Below, piece after piece: positions 14,801-28,573 of a stretch of DNA of 64,000 nt; positions within the stretch are counted from its first letter, which is position 1; every line of letters starts with the position of its first letter. The notes beneath the pieces were generated by a model that did no database searches, was not told the origin of the DNA, and saw only the letters and a program-made list of their open reading frames with translations. Source of the DNA: Campylorhamphus procurvoides. Lineage: Eukaryota > Chordata > Aves > Passeriformes > Dendrocolaptidae. The stretch spans positions 1,472,632 through 1,536,631 of the forward strand of contig WBMV01001920.1 in NCBI GenBank assembly GCA_013396655.1, read 5' to 3'. The position numbers and the translations under genes were made by a program.

Positions 14801-16697
14801 GTGTGAGAGGAAAAGAACTACCTTTCTATAAATGCTTTTCAAGACAGAAATGTTGAAATCTCTTTTGAAGATCTGGCATGTGATTAAGTTTAGGAAAAAA
14901 AGTCAGTAGGTTAATTTTAATATTGGTTATAGTGGGGGGAATTTGTTCTGGCTATGGCATGGAGTGTTCCAAATGCATGTGGTGAAATAGCAGGCACCTA
15001 GGGCACTGTACTAATGCAAACATGCTGGCCTTTATTTCAGCTGAGGTGGGCTGTAGGATATTGTGTGCAAAAAACCCCCAGCCAACCTCTTTTTTCCTCC
15101 TGTCAGTTTCTTCAAAAGGGAGTGGGACAGAGAAGCTGGAAGGTAGCAAGACTGTCCGAAGTAAAAATGTTAAAGAGTGGGTGATTGGTGGCAAAGGGAG
15201 CAAAAAAGGTGTTTTGTGCCAGAGGACAGTTTTAGTACAAAATTTTTAATATGTTTAGACTGCGAATTGCAGGGAGATTTCTGTATGGAAGATGAATAGT
15301 CTTTAATGCCAGGATAGGTAGGGCATTTGCAAGTGTGTGCCCACAACCAGCCCTACTCAGCAGGTATAGGAGATGCTGAATGCTACCAGCTCAAGCTGCC
15401 TGCTAATTAAAAGTCTGTGACAAGCTGTTTGATCCAGAGTAAGTATCAGTAAAGCTGATTGGCAGTCAATATAAATCTAAAGAAGTGCCTTGAGAAGGGT
15501 AGAAAACTCAAAGGTGTAGCCTGCTGTTGATTCTTTTCCCTCCCCTTAATATGTCCCAGAGTTAAATAGTTTCTTTCTCTGAACATGGGAGGCTGTTTTA
15601 GTTTACAAGAGCAGTAAACTTCTTCATTGTTGACATGGGCCATCTTCTCCACTGCTATGAAAAGAATGAGGGCAGCAGTGGGTTTGCAGTGTGCTCCAAA
15701 AGCAGGCATGCAGGTCAGAGCCTGAAACCCTCACAGCCCCTGCTCGCAGTCTCTGTGTCCTGGCATGATGGACTTAATTCTTTCCCCTCCTGTGACACAA
15801 CCAGGGGTTGCCATATATTTTCATGCCTGTGGACAGTTGTGCTGAGGTTTTTTCAGTTGACATTTGTGACTTCTGAACAGTCATGCACTTGAACACCCTG
15901 GTTAAAATGTCTGCTCCCTTTCTTTAATTTCTGGTGCTACAATAGTAATCTTCACCTGAAATAACTACTTCAAGAACTGTTGCTCTCATCTTTGCTTGAT
16001 TCTTCTGATAGTACAGTCCTGAGACTTTTTCAGGTGCTGTGTGAAAAATTGCTGTAATTGGAGAGGGTGTGAGAAACAAGAACCTCCTGTTTCCCAGTGC
16101 TCCCATTAAAATGAAAAGAGAAATTAGAAATGTTAAGCTGGAGCCAATGTTCCCCCTGGACAGCATTTTTCTTAATTCTTTGTCAGCCTCATTTACCATT
16201 TCCCAGACTGTGCCTCAGTGATTTTGATTAGATGAAAACCCACAGTAACTTGAGCAGCTCAGTAGAAAAAAGATTTTTATAATGCAGGTATGCTCTATGC
16301 ATTCTTGCCTCTGAAAAAAACTCAAGTGGAATAGAGAGACTGTGTAGGAGGATGAAACCAGTCACTATTTCATTGTCAAGAGCAGAACTGGTGAAGAATT
16401 GGATGCTGTAATTGGTTGCAATGACCCTGCATTAACAGAACTCCCTTTCACAAGACATGCAGTCCACCATGCATTTTCCTGAAAGGAATTCAGTCTCATA
16501 TAACATTGCCAGCAGGAATTTGATTCATGCAGAAGCCAAATAGCTGTGGGAGGAATAAAATCTAAAGCAGGAAAAGAAGAAATGCAGGCAAATTCCAGCA
16601 GGTGTACTAGAGATACAGCCGGTGTCGGTGCCCAAAAAGGATGGCTTCCTTATTCTGACCATTTGAGAAAATGGGAATCAAGTCTGGAGCATAACTT
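11869..16697. other. Non-coding stretch, no gene recognised
   Basis: No supported gene. A somewhat GC-richer interval at about 13500-14130 has overlapping open frames on both strands, including a 119-codon plus-strand frame at 13683-14042. It has no recognisable motif, no credible splice structure, and equally long frames on the opposite strand. It may be an unidentified old repeat or unique sequence. Confidence 0.5.
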
Positions 16698-16774
16698 TCT
16701 TGGCAGTGATGGCTTAACAGTTGGACTCAATGATCACAGAGGTCTTTTCCAAGTGAAATGATTCTATGATTCTG
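16698..16774 (+). mobile_element. CR1 LINE, 3' end fragment
   Basis: The segment reads like the terminal part of an avian CR1 element. A GTTGGACTCAATGATC block is followed by AGAGGTCTTTTCCAA and a terminal ATTCTATGATTCTG, where CR1 elements end in a short octamer-like repeat rather than a poly-A tail. Only the last ~75 bp are convincing, so this is a 5'-truncated, non-autonomous copy with no coding capacity. The 150 bp upstream may be a more degraded continuation, but I cannot delimit it by eye. Confidence 0.85.
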
Positions 16775-19700
16775 CACTCCAATGTATGGCTTTGGATAAA
16801 ACCTGGAGCCTTAAAGTATGTCTGCAGCAAATTGCTGTTTCTGGGGACATCATGAATTATTAAAAGTGATGATGCATGTTGAAAAAATCTATTCTTTGCT
16901 ACTGAGGGAAAGGGTAGCCCTGACCTTTTCCCTTCTCTGTGTCCATCCTCAAATGCTGGGAGAGCAGATATTGTCAACTAGCTCTGCAATGCACTAATCA
17001 CAGGAGGACCAAGGTTAATGGTTATTGCTTTAGCTGCCCAATTTCCACTTGGTTGGCTGGACTCAAATTCTGTACACTGAGTTTAGTTTTCTTATATTTC
17101 TGCAGTGTTTATGGCAAAGGAGCAGGATCTTTATCCTAAATTTTTCTCTTAGAAACAGAATTCCTGACTGGGATTCAGTTAGGAGGAAGCCAGTCTTACC
17201 CACCTTCTGCATCCAGTCCACCACTTTCTTTTCTCCTTATTACCCTGAAATGGCAAAGTACAGATTCAAGTCAGAGAACACGCTTCAGTGTTGAGGTCAT
17301 TTCTTCTGTTTGAGTAGGAACAGGGAGTGAGGGGATAGTCTTTAATTTATGATGCAAAAACTGAGCCATGCTAGAAGAGCCTGATGCATTTCAGCACAAA
17401 GCTGCTCTTAGAACAGCCTCTGCCTTTGTGCCAAAGCCTATCCAGAAACTTCTGAAATTTAGTAAAGATGCTATTGGGACAGCAAAATGCAGGGAAACAT
17501 TCCCACAGGAATGGCTTGTTCTGTACACAAGTAGGGACATCTTGTGTGTTCAAGACCTCACTTCTGGACAAAAAATACAAGACAATCTTGAGAGACAAGA
17601 GACCTCAGAGATCAAAATGCATTTTCTTCATGTTGAGACAGCAGGATCATCATAACTGTCAAAACAAAAATGTGCACCATCACTTGTGTATTGACAGGGA
17701 CTCTGAGTTCTAAAAGAGGAGCTAAACTAAAGGGAGGCAAAGAAACAAAGGTAGGCAAGCTGCTCTGCTGTGATAACCAGTCTGCTCCTCAGCCTACAAA
17801 GATCTGGCTACCTTGGATAAGCAGCTGAGCTCACAGTGCTTTCTTCAACAACTCTTCTTACTGCCTGTGCCACATGCCTCTCAGGAAGGAGTTCCAGGGT
17901 CAGCCAGACTAATTCTTCCTTCATCTTTTCTTCTTACTTAATAGAGGGGGAGCTAAATAGCAGAATGATAAGGAGCAAGACTGGTTGGATATAAGAAAAG
18001 GAGGCTTTGAGACTGGCTTATCTTATCACTCTATGCTCCCACAATGTCTAACAAACTACAGAAATAAAAGCAGAACCAGAATAGACTTTTTGTTGTTATT
18101 TTCGTGTTTTTTTCCTTTCCTTTTGTCTAACTCTCTGGGGTTTTAAAAATACACTTTGAAAAGCAAGGTTAACTCTCAAGATTTAAGATCCTTGCAGTAA
18201 ACCTGGAGATACTTGCAAACTGGCTCATTTTGATTGTGCAAGTAGCTGTTGCCTTGAAATGCCTCATTTTGCCCATTTTACCCATTTTACCGTACATCCT
18301 AGCAAGCAACGTTCTAAACCCTCTGCAGGTTAAGCCTCTGCCATCTATGACAGTTTCAGCTAAACCCTCAAAAAGCACAACTTTGGACAGGAGCCGCCTT
18401 GGGTGAGGAAAGCTGTGATTGTTGTTTTACTTTTTTAAAACCTTACTTCTTTGACCCCCCAGCTTTCAGGTTTTACTCCTCGTCCATGTAAAAAGAAGGT
18501 GGAAACACAAATAATGTGGGCAATGGGTATGGAAGATTACAGCAACTGATGAAGAACCCAAACTGTGCTGGAGTTCAGTTGAAAATTTATAATTTCAAAC
18601 TAATTTCATTAATTCAGTGGCATGACTCAGTGTTTTCTCACACATCTTGGTTCAGCAATAATATATTGTTCGGGTAATCTGCTAATAGCTTCTTTAGAAT
18701 TGTTGCACAGAAAACAGCCTGGTTTGGATTGCTTCCCCTACTCCTCTGCCCCCCATATAATATTGCAATGGGGTATTTTTCATGCTGCAGGAGAGGAATT
18801 CAGAAAAATATATTTCATGCTGTAAATTAAGAATATGATAGTAGGAGTTCAAGATAGCTGTTTTGCAGAGGACGCCACTGTGGGAATTACTTCAAGCTTC
18901 AAACAACCTGATTTTGGGACTAGATTTTTGCCAGTCATTTACAGCCAGATTAAAAAAAAAATAAAAATGAGAGCTTATCAACAGCAAGGAAGGACTGAAG
19001 TTGGAGCTAATTACCTTTTATCTAATTTTAAGTACACATGCAGGTATTGATAACTATTACATTAGGCGTCTCACTCCCCCAGCAAGCCATATGTTACAGA
19101 GAATCTACTCATCCACTTGCCATGCCTCCCCTCATGAGCAGGAAACCTTTCAGGCTCGTTTCTACTGATAAGAAATGTCAAATACTCTAGGCTTTGCAGC
19201 AACAACCAGGAGCCCAAGGGGCTACCTTCATAACCAGCAGGCTTGATATCTGTCTTTCAGGCACGTTGTATCTGTTAGACAAAACCATAATGCACATCTG
19301 CTGTACTGTGCTGCTCCTCTGGTGCAGCCAGTCAAGCCAGGTTGTAAACTTCTCTCTGCTCTCCAGCACAGCAGACTTTTCTGTGTTCTCACTGCTCTTT
19401 CTACTCTATAGTGAAAAGAATATATTTTAAATATCATGCTGCTATTACCTAGACTTTCCCTCCCTTTTGTCACTTCTTTTTTTTTTAAGTAAGGGCATTT
19501 TCACATTTCTGTCACTGCTTGTCCCTGTAAATCTCTAGCAAAACATTTTCATAGCAAATAGTCTCCTAACATATAATTTGTAGGCAGCGACTTGCTGCTG
19601 AAGCATTTAAACTTCCAGGCCTGCTATTTTGAATCATTCCATATTTGCACCTTGCATGGGATGCTACTGAATGACTTCACAATACAGGGAAATTTTAAAG

Positions 19701-22138
19701 AGGATGGGGCACAGGACTATGCAAGAAGCTCTACAATTTGCACTGTTTATGGTCATGTATTAATGTGAAAACTGTGTGGTTTGGGAGGGAGGGAGGAGTT
19801 GAGGGGGTCATTGAATTGAGATCCTCTTTTGAGAAAGAAATTCCTTTCCTCACAATTGGAGCAAACCAGCTCTGTTCCATGACCCACCATGAGAAAGGAT
19901 TATCCCCCTTACAAAAAGCCAACACTTCAATTACAGATTTTGCTAGTGGTTGGCCTTGTACAAAGCCACTACTCTGCAAATGGCAGAAGCAGTTTGAAAT
20001 ACTGATTAGAGGAGTAGAGAGACAATTCAGGAGTGACAAGAATTGCAGTTGCCCAAATCTGAGTAATGCTGAATTATAAGATGGTTGGCACATGCCTGTA
20101 TTTGATAACAAGTTTAGAGTCACGGCAGGTGCGTGAACAGCATAAAAATGCATCCATTGCCTTCAGTAGCAAGAATAGTGTTATTTTTCTTCCCTCTTCT
20201 TCCAGCCTTAATCCTTTAACCTTGGCTCCCCACTACCTCTTGTTCTTCTAGTGTCAACTTGCTTAGGATGCTTCTCTGCTACTGGAGCATTTATCATCTA
20301 CACAAGATTTTGCTGTTCCAAATAAGGGGTAATCTCTTCTGTTTCATGAAGAAGTTAAGAAATACTACTCAGGTTTGACAGTAAAGGCATTTTGGAGGAT
20401 AAGGGAGAGCAGCCTTGTTGATCACACTAGAACAAAACCTTCTTAAGAGGCATTGACTTAACTGTGTAGTCTGCTGCTGATAACGGATGGTTGCTTATTT
20501 CCTATTGGGAATATTTAATATCTGCTTTAGGGCTGCATGGGGACTTGAGGTTGGCTGGTCCTATTAATAATGCATGGAATGGCTGGATTTAAGTAATTAC
20601 TATGCACATAGTATAGTACAGTGACATATTGGTGCAGAAAACGATTCCTTTAATAGGCTTGTTCCTTTTGGCTAGATCCCTTAGATAACTAGTTTGTTTG
20701 TTTGACAGGTTTATACCATTTCCTCCCCCCTTAGTTTTTCATTAAAGCCAAATACTTTTGCTGAGCCAACTGCACAGTGTTCAAAAAATCTCAGAGCTTA
20801 AAAGGGTAATGGGGAGGTGGGGCTCTTCCTTGGGCACTGCCTTGCATTGTCATGAAACTTGTGCCCAGATATCCTCTAAAGGGTGGGTTTGCTTGAAGAT
20901 GAGGCAGAATACATAACTGCATTACATACTCCATGTGTAGCACGTGTCCAACGGGAACCGTTCCTGCTGCACGTGCTCCCTGCAGGCAGCCCTGGGAATA
21001 GAAGGGAGTGCTGGAGCACACTTTTCCACCTTGTTCTCAAGGTAGAAGGTACTTCCCTGAGCAGAACACAGAGGATGCCCCTGCCTTGAAACCTCACAAA
21101 TATAGCAAGAAACCCAAAACTGAATCAAATTAAAAGAATAAACTCTCCAATTGCTTGAGTGGGAGGAAGTAAGAAAAAGCGAAAATAGAGAATCTAAGAG
21201 ATGACAGAGCTGGGATTCTTTATACTTGGATTCTCAGGGTTTATTACGGCCATAGGAATAATCTAATCTTTAGCAAGATGGTTTCTTTATGTGCAGGTTT
21301 TGTGAGCACTTTGCTGCTCTTATTTATTCGTAAACTGCTGCCTTTGGGAGGGAGCTATGGCTTGAAAGGACGTGATTACTGAGTGCAGTCCACTGTAATG
21401 AATTCAACCATTTTCTTTGAATTAGGTGAGCTGAAGTAGCTTATAAACAGAGGATCTTGTAGAGATTGATCATTAAAGAAATTTCTCTCTGCTTGAGCAT
21501 TGACACTAGTCTCACCACTGTGGAGGCAGGAATTGGTCAAAAATTCATTTTTGACTGCACAAAACTCTTCCATTTTGCTTTCTCTCACAACATATGCTTT
21601 TTATTCAGGACATAACTTTCTTTACTAAATATAACAGGAGATCAAGAGCACTGGCTCATTTGACAGCTCCTGATATGACATGAGCTCTCCAGATACAGCA
21701 GCTTTTAATTTCTTCTCCTATGTGTTGCCTTTATCATCAGTCAGAGCACTTTATCTAGAGAAGAGGATCTGGGAATCCCATGCCAGTTTGTTGCAATCTG
21801 GCAATCTTCACTTAATTAACTCACGACTAATTCTTACCCGCTTATAATTTTTTTTTCCAGACAACATTTTCATGCTAGATCCCCCAAAAGCCCCCCAGTG
21901 TTTAAATGAAAATATGATAATTGTAAGTTACTTTGTTGCAGCTGTTTAAAAGTAAAAGGGAAAAAATTCCATTAAGTCCACCTGAATTATATAAGAAAAA
22001 AAAAGGTCTAATTTTTGTTATACATGCCACCCTTAGGCTGAGCTAAATTGTGACTTTCACAGCTCAGCTAAGAGTGGCTACTTGAGCTTTTTCCTTATTT
22101 TTTTCTGACTGCTTCAGAGATAATGTCCTTTCCTTGAG
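16775..22138. other. Non-coding stretch, no gene recognised
   Basis: No supported gene. The longest frame (140 codons, minus strand, 19731-20153) overlaps a 113-codon frame on the other strand and has no known motif. Minor features are a 9-bp triplicated motif at 18265-18291 and an A-rich run at about 18951-18967. Confidence 0.55.
18265..18291. repeat. Three tandem copies of a 9-bp unit (CATTTTRCC)
   Basis: Three contiguous 9-mers, CATTTTGCC followed by two CATTTTACC, differ at a single position. The array is too short to be a useful satellite and is probably a replication-slippage product. Confidence 0.8.
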
Positions 22139-22462
22139 TCAAGCAAACCAAGTAAGAGTTTTATTTCTTTTCAACATTAGATTGGTGGCACCTTGAGTAT
22201 CTTCAATGACAAGTCGCTGTGAAAGGGTCAGGGCCAGGCTGGCAGTAGTGTCTGGACCTTTCTGTTGACCACCCAGGGGGTCAGGCTGCTTCTGCCTTTG
22301 TGGTGTGTACTTCACTGAGTACTGGTGTTGTGCTGTCCTCTTTCCCCACATTCCTGTCTGTTCTGTTGGTGAATCTGTTGCTGATCCATTTTTTTCATAA
22401 GGCAGGAATTGACTGGGTTGGTTTGTAGCCAGGGAACTCTCAGTGCCATCACACCCATTGGA
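22139..22462 (-). other. Unrecognised open frame with coding-like codons
   Basis: An uninterrupted minus-strand frame of about 108 codons ends at a TGA at 22139-22141. There is no ATG near its 5' end; the first credible start would be a TTG at 22463-22465. The inferred peptide is rich in Q, T, S and P with no domain I recognise. Codon choice is mildly coding-like in the C-terminal half (for example CTG, GCC, GAC and ACC codons). A pyrimidine tract followed by CTGCAG lies about 140 bp upstream on the same strand and could be a splice acceptor, but such motifs are common by chance. It may be an exon, a decayed mobile-element frame or chance. Confidence 0.15.
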
Positions 22463-23902
22463 CAAGTGAAGTCATCTTTGGAAGTGGCAAAGGCAAGACA
22501 CCTGGGGACACTGAATGTGCCCAGCTTTCCCTAGACTCAGCAGGTTCAAGATCACTTATCCTGCAGGCTCAGTCTAGATAGAGCCTCATTGAGAGATGTC
22601 CTGCAGAGAAAGACCTCAGCTTCAGCTTCTTGTAATGGGAGCTTATTGCAAACTGTTAATTCTTTTGTTTGAACAGCAGGGTATGCCCTAAAACTCTCTT
22701 ATATCCCCTTAATAAGGACAAAACCACTACAGCCTCAGAGTGCGACATTAGTGAGGGATAAAATTGTGTATTTGTGACTCTTTCAATAGGTAATTTGTTC
22801 TGATAGTGGAGATTGCTGTTAATAAACGATAATTTTAAGGGTTTTGTCCTGTTGCCTCTAGTCAGAGATCATTAGCTCTCATTCCTTCAGTTATAAGGCT
22901 ACTTTTATACCCCCATATACAGCTACTGCACAGACATAGACTGAAAGTTTTAAAAGTTACTGGCATGAGCTCTGAACCTGCTAGACTTATGTTTCACTGT
23001 ATTGTGTTGTACATATATGATACGAGTGCATTTTCTTTATCCCAAGTATTTCAGAATAAACTTGAATGGAATTTAACGCTGAGCAGATTGCTTGGGAGAA
23101 TAATCTCCACTGACCTCTATGATTTTATGTAGATCAGATTTCCGCCACATGCTCATTGGCGTTTTTCATGGAGCAAGATCCAGCCTCCCAAGAGCTCAAC
23201 TTAATCAGTTACTCATTGTCCTCTGCCTAGTGGGCAATGACATGGGAGCAGATCTGTAGAACAACCTGGTGCTGAGGAGCTGACATGTGTTCCACATGCA
23301 TTTCATAGTCTATCTGCAGCAGTTGCTTTGAGTGAGTTCTGACTCTGGTCCCAGGGATTGAACACCCATAAGCAGGTGAAGCACGCAGCTGAAGGACCTG
23401 GAGAGTATCCTGCAATCTGGTTTGATTTGGAAGAAAAGCAGTTCTTGCACATGATGCATAACAAAGGGTAGTAAGGAAAGAGGAAAGGGGAGAGATTTGC
23501 ATCCAAAGCATACCCCTTCTCTGAACTAAAATGCTAATGGAGGAGCATCAGTTGTGTCTTGAAATGTTTCAGGCAGCCCCAAAATGAAAGAATCTCTTGT
23601 GTACATGACCAGCTGATACCTTTCACCTGGAATAGAAGCTATATTGCATCTGCTTTATTTATTAGCATGCTGCTTATTCTTTGTACTCAAGGACACACTG
23701 CCCTTTCCTACAACTGAATGCTCAGGGTGGTTTGGGAGCTTTGAGGGATGCAGAATGAAACAATTTCCAATGTTATGACCACAAGAAAATGTGTTTTAGA
23801 AGGAGGTGCTTGAAGAAATTGTTCAAAACATTCTCCTCGATGACAATGAAGTGCAGTGAAGTAGAATGTTAGGTATAAACCTTCTTGAGTGAATTACAGT
23901 CC

Positions 23903-23948
23903 TGGGTTTTGGTGTTTTGTGGGTTGGTGTTTTGGCTTGTTTTTTTTC
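23903..23948. repeat. G/T-rich low-complexity tract
   Basis: A stretch composed almost only of G and T on the plus strand (units such as GGGTTTTGGTG and GGGTTGGTG), ending in a run of T. Similar in composition to the tract at 24.8 kb and to the reverse strand of the tract at 11.8 kb. Confidence 0.75.
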
Positions 23949-24739
23949 CTCTCCCCTGTCAATATGGGGCATAGACTCTCCTGTCATCCATTACAAGTTC
24001 CTAAAATGAGAGACATTCCTATGGGATTAAAAGCACACTGAATCAGAGATGGTTAAAAAATTATTGCAATCCCTAAGGAATAACTCTTCTGAATGGAGCT
24101 TGCTTTTAAACCAGCATTGTGTGACAAATCAGCCTTGGGGACTGTTTGCAAAGGCATTACAGTTTGTGACATTTTTCTAATCACTTGCATTTAAATTTCA
24201 TGCCTGTGGAAAACAAACACCCTCACTTGGTTTTGCTGGATTTAATATATTCTTTAAAAGGGACAAAACTTAAGCATCTTGGATCTGAACTGCTGCCCAG
24301 GGCTGATATTGGGCTGGAGAAGCTGGAATTGCACTGAACCTCATTCTTCAGTGCTTGTGGGTTTTGTGGTGGTGTTTGATTGGGGTTTTTTTAGTAAATC
24401 AGCAAAGTATCTAATAAATTCCTTGGCATCATACCTTCCCTGTGTGTTCCATGGCTCCTCTGAGGTAGTTGGTGACCAGAAATTAGCATACTTGTGCTGA
24501 CTCCCACTCCTTAAGAGTAGGCACAAAATCTTGTGCACAAAGGGGACAAAACCTTTGCCCCTGTTACCATCCAGTCACTTCACTATGAACTCCAGTAATT
24601 TAATAGTACAGCTGCATGTGCTGCTATTCCTTGGTACTAAGATATTGGCTGATACAAAGAGTAGCACTGAGGAAGATTTACAGTGATATCCACCCAGGAC
24701 AGTGTTCCTGAGCCATCATCCTTTAAGAGAAAATTGCCT

Positions 24740-24868
24740 GTGTTTTGTATTTTTGGGGGGTTTTTTCGGTTGGTTTGGGTTTTTGTTTTTGTTGTTTGTT
24801 TGTTGGGTTGGTTTTTTTTTTTCTTTTTTGTTGTTGTTGTTTATTTTTTGGGTTTTGGGGTTTTTTTT
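24740..24868. repeat. Long G/T-rich low-complexity tract
   Basis: About 130 bp almost lacking A and C on the plus strand. It includes a G6 run near 24755-24760, GGTTT and GTT repeats, long T runs and a terminal GGGTTTTGGGG. Frames through it translate to F/V/L/W-rich low-complexity peptides that mimic membrane segments but are not genes. G runs are too widely spaced for a canonical four-run G-quadruplex. Confidence 0.85.
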
Positions 24869-24951
24869 AGGGCAACTCTTAAATAAGTGGCTCTTCTCAC
24901 TTGGTTCCATCTTCTCCAGTGCTAAAATGCAAGTGGTTTTTTGTTTTGGTT

Positions 24952-24973
24952 CACACACACCCCCCCACACACA
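24952..24973. repeat. Short interrupted CA tract
   Basis: A short CA dinucleotide repeat is split by a run of seven C residues, about 80 bp after the G/T-rich tract. Confidence 0.8.
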
Positions 24974-27900
24974 GTATGCTCTAGAGAGGGGAAAGCATTT
25001 TCAAGATGAAATGGAAATGTTTGCAAAAGATGCTGAGATTTCCCCAGAGGATCTTATAATACAGTGCTAATACCAAGCAAGAAATCCCTAAACCCGTGAA
25101 CTGTGATATCCTGTCCTCTTTTACAGTCACTTTGCAAAGTCTCATTCAATACTTTTTGCCATCAAGGTTTGTCTGGACAAGGATTTGCAGAGAGACTTGT
25201 GCCCTACAAAGCACCTCAAAGCACCTTTTTTTACCAGCAGCTATTGAAAGCTGGGTGCCAAAATACTTCAAAGTTAATTTTTTTTCCCCCAACTTACTTT
25301 GGGAATTGTCTAAAAAGTTTAGAGATGTACTGAGCAAAGCCTGAGTCACCAGAGAAATCTCATGCCTAAAGGCTCATGAAATAAAAACAGAGCACAAGTT
25401 ACAAGAAACCTTTTTCTTAGGACAATACTGTGACCTTTGAATTTTAAAGTAACTTTCCAAAAGGAAGTTGTGCTCTGAATTCCTTAAACTGCCTTCTTGT
25501 CTCTGTCGTGGCTTAGTCAAAAGCCAAAGCATGCTCTGATGTTGGCAGCCTAACAAAAGCAATACTTTTTGAGGATGATTTGTTCTTGAATATTTTTTTC
25601 TGGTATATTGGGCACAAATAACCTCTCAATCAAGGTTAGTGCATGGACATCTTTTAGTCTAGCCATCTTTGTAGAGGAATGTATTAAGAGTACTGTCGGA
25701 TATGATTTATCTCACATTCCTTTGCTGTCCCTCTTGCTTCCAGTGAAGGAATGCAACCTTCTCCTTTCCTAGCAGATAAAGGATTAGCATAAGAAAGTAC
25801 ATCGTCCCCAGAGTGAAGACATCTCTCTCAATCTGTTTCTGCTCAGGAGGAGATGATACTTGCTGCTATGGACATGCTTTTCACCTCTGGAGCCAGTGTT
25901 CATCTGCCTGAGAACCAGCTGCAAACCTGCTCCCAGCCCTTGCAGCTGAGCCTCTCCTACCTCTTTCTGGAGAACCTGTTTCTTTTGAATCCACTTCAAG
26001 GCCCCAGTGCTCACAGAACCCACTCTTCCTTGGTTTAGCAGATGGAGTTACCTCTGATAAGCATTTTGGCAAATCAGCCTCTCTGCAATCTTTAGGGGAT
26101 AATCACCTCTCTGCAGTGGTTGTCACTCTTTCATTGATCCAACTGTTGTACTTTGAAACCCATATTTATAGAAAAATTTCTACAACAGATTTTAAAACCA
26201 TGGCATGTATAGTCTGAAATCAGAATTTCTCTGATAAAGAACCACTCAACAAAGGATAAAAATCAGATCCAATTTTATCCACTTTAAGCAGTGGCTTTGG
26301 TGTGTACTCATTACAGTCATTTTAGGTTTTCACTTTCCTTCCTTTATCACAGAACAAATTAAAAGAGTAGCTCAGCTCATTCTAAGAATGGTGCACTATG
26401 GTGTAGTAGTGTTACTAAATATTTAGGGCTCCACAGTGCTGCTAGCACTAGTTTGTGGTGTATACCTGAATGAACTGCAGCTACATGATCAGGTCCCAGT
26501 AGATTTAAAATCCCCTGCCCGTGTGCAGCTGCAGGTCAGAGCCACTCATGTGCAGGCAGCAAATATGCTGTTCTCCCTTGTGAACTTGGGCTATTTAGCA
26601 ATGAGGCATCATTTATTTCTCTTTGTAAATTAATTACCTGTCTTGTGCTTTTAAAAAAATAATTTGTGAGTTTAGGATTGTAGCAATAGAAATTAGCCTT
26701 TGCTGCCCCTGGGCTAGCCGGCTGAGGAGAATATTTCTTCCATGAAGGAGTGGCTTTGCTGGAAGAGCTCACAGTCTGGTCTATGCAGCAGAGTAGCTGC
26801 TTCACAAAAGAAGATTTATCTGTCTTTATACTGCACTTAGAGATGTCCTGATGCCTGTTTCTGTGCCACTGATTCAAATTGGCTTCAAGGCAGAGGGTGA
26901 AAGGACATGAGTTTTCTGATGGAAAGGTAAGAGACGTGGATGTAGTTGAGAGCAGGAGGAATAACCATCCTGCAAGTTAGTAAGGGAACCAAAGCTGCTG
27001 TTGAATTCCTTGTTTGTTTTTTTTCCCCACTAATACACTAAGCTAATTAAATAAGAGGAGATAGAGGTGCCTATATGACAAAAGAAATATGATCAAATTA
27101 GCCCTGCAGGAAGAGGGAATTTGTGCTATTAACCAGGATCTGGTGCAATGTGTCAGCACACACGCACTGCACCATTGTCCCTGTTGTTGCATCCAGCCCA
27201 CACTGGCTGAAAGCTGGTGGGGATTGCATATGTTCATTCCCTGATTGCAAGTTGGTCAATAAAGGCTGAATGCTGAAGGGTTCCTCTTGTGTCCTTGGAG
27301 GGGAACTGGAAGTGACCCAGCAACTGCTCTACGAGTTTAGGAATTAAGAAGTGTCAACTAGTCTTTCTCATGTCATGTATTTTTTAAATTCTTGATGGTA
27401 ATTTCTGTAAGAACTGTGGAAATTCCATGTTAGGACAGGGAAGCTTACTGGAGATTTTTGTGAGAAAGACTTGGAAATAGCATGTGCTAGTGCTCATAAT
27501 CAGCAGGTACAGAACTCTTTGGCTCTGATAAATTGAAGTGTTTCAAGTTCTGCCTGGAACAGAGCAACAAGGACCCATTATTTTGAACACTATTACTAAA
27601 ACATCCTGATCAGGTCACTGTTCTTCAAAAGTAAGGATTGTTCAGTTTCCATTAACCTTCTGAAATACAAACTGGTTTTTCTTAAGTAGAGCTTGGAAAT
27701 TGGATTGTAACACCTTTGGCAGAGACCAAGACTTTCCAACAGGTTATCTGAGGTCTTGTTTATCAAGATGTTATTTCTATACCTGCTTCTCAGCTTTAAT
27801 ACTTTGTCCACCCTAATACATCTGTAATGTAACCTTGCCTAGGGTACATAAGGCTATGGGGTAGACCTTAGGAAGAGCTATTTTCTCATAGGCAACTTAC

Positions 27901-28573
27901 ATTGTACCAAAATATTACTAAAATATATTAGCTGGCAGAAAGTATGAATTGTTTCTTTAAGTGATGAAAATCCTTGCGAAAAATGAACGCAACATGCCTT
28001 CCTAAAATTGGTAGCCATCCACAGACCCCCACAGTCTTCTGCATTCTGGATGTGCTGTACCAGGGCTGTTCGTTCCCTCAATTCTTGCTGTCTGGATAAT
28101 GCTTGTCCTTGAACACAAGGTAAAACTTCCCTGCTTTTAAGATGTCTTCAAGCCCAGCCTTGAACAATAGATTTCATACAGAATTGAGATTTATCAGTCA
28201 CAAGAATCTGTGTTTGAGCAGTACATTCAGGGCTTTCACTGTCTTCCCTTCCCTTGACAAGAGGAAGTTATCTTTTCTTTAATTTTTTGCCAAAAAAACG
28301 AATTCACTTAAACTGCACGCTGCTCAAAAGGTCCTTGAGCATTGTTATACCAGTAAAAAAAAATCAGTCAGTGTCCAGACCTGAATCACATCTTTTTTGA
28401 TTTTGCTCAGATTTTCTAATAAAATCATCAAGATTTCTTAACATAATTTGATTTATTGTTAATTTCATCAAAATTGTGGCTTAAATGTATCCTCTAAATT
28501 TTCAGGGAAAAAAAAATACAGCCAGCAGTTGTCAAAACAAAATATTCTGTTCTATTCCTTAAAGCTTTGAAGG
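24974..28573. other. Non-coding stretch, no gene recognised
   Basis: No gene is supported. Frames of up to 113 codons (minus strand, 26536-26877) lack motifs and overlap frames in other phases. CpG is scarce. I see no clear mobile-element terminus. Confidence 0.55.

Noticed and set aside
24702..25070. Frame with apparent membrane-spanning segments (F/V/L/W-rich)
   Set aside because: The hydrophobic stretch is the direct translation of a G/T-rich low-complexity tract.
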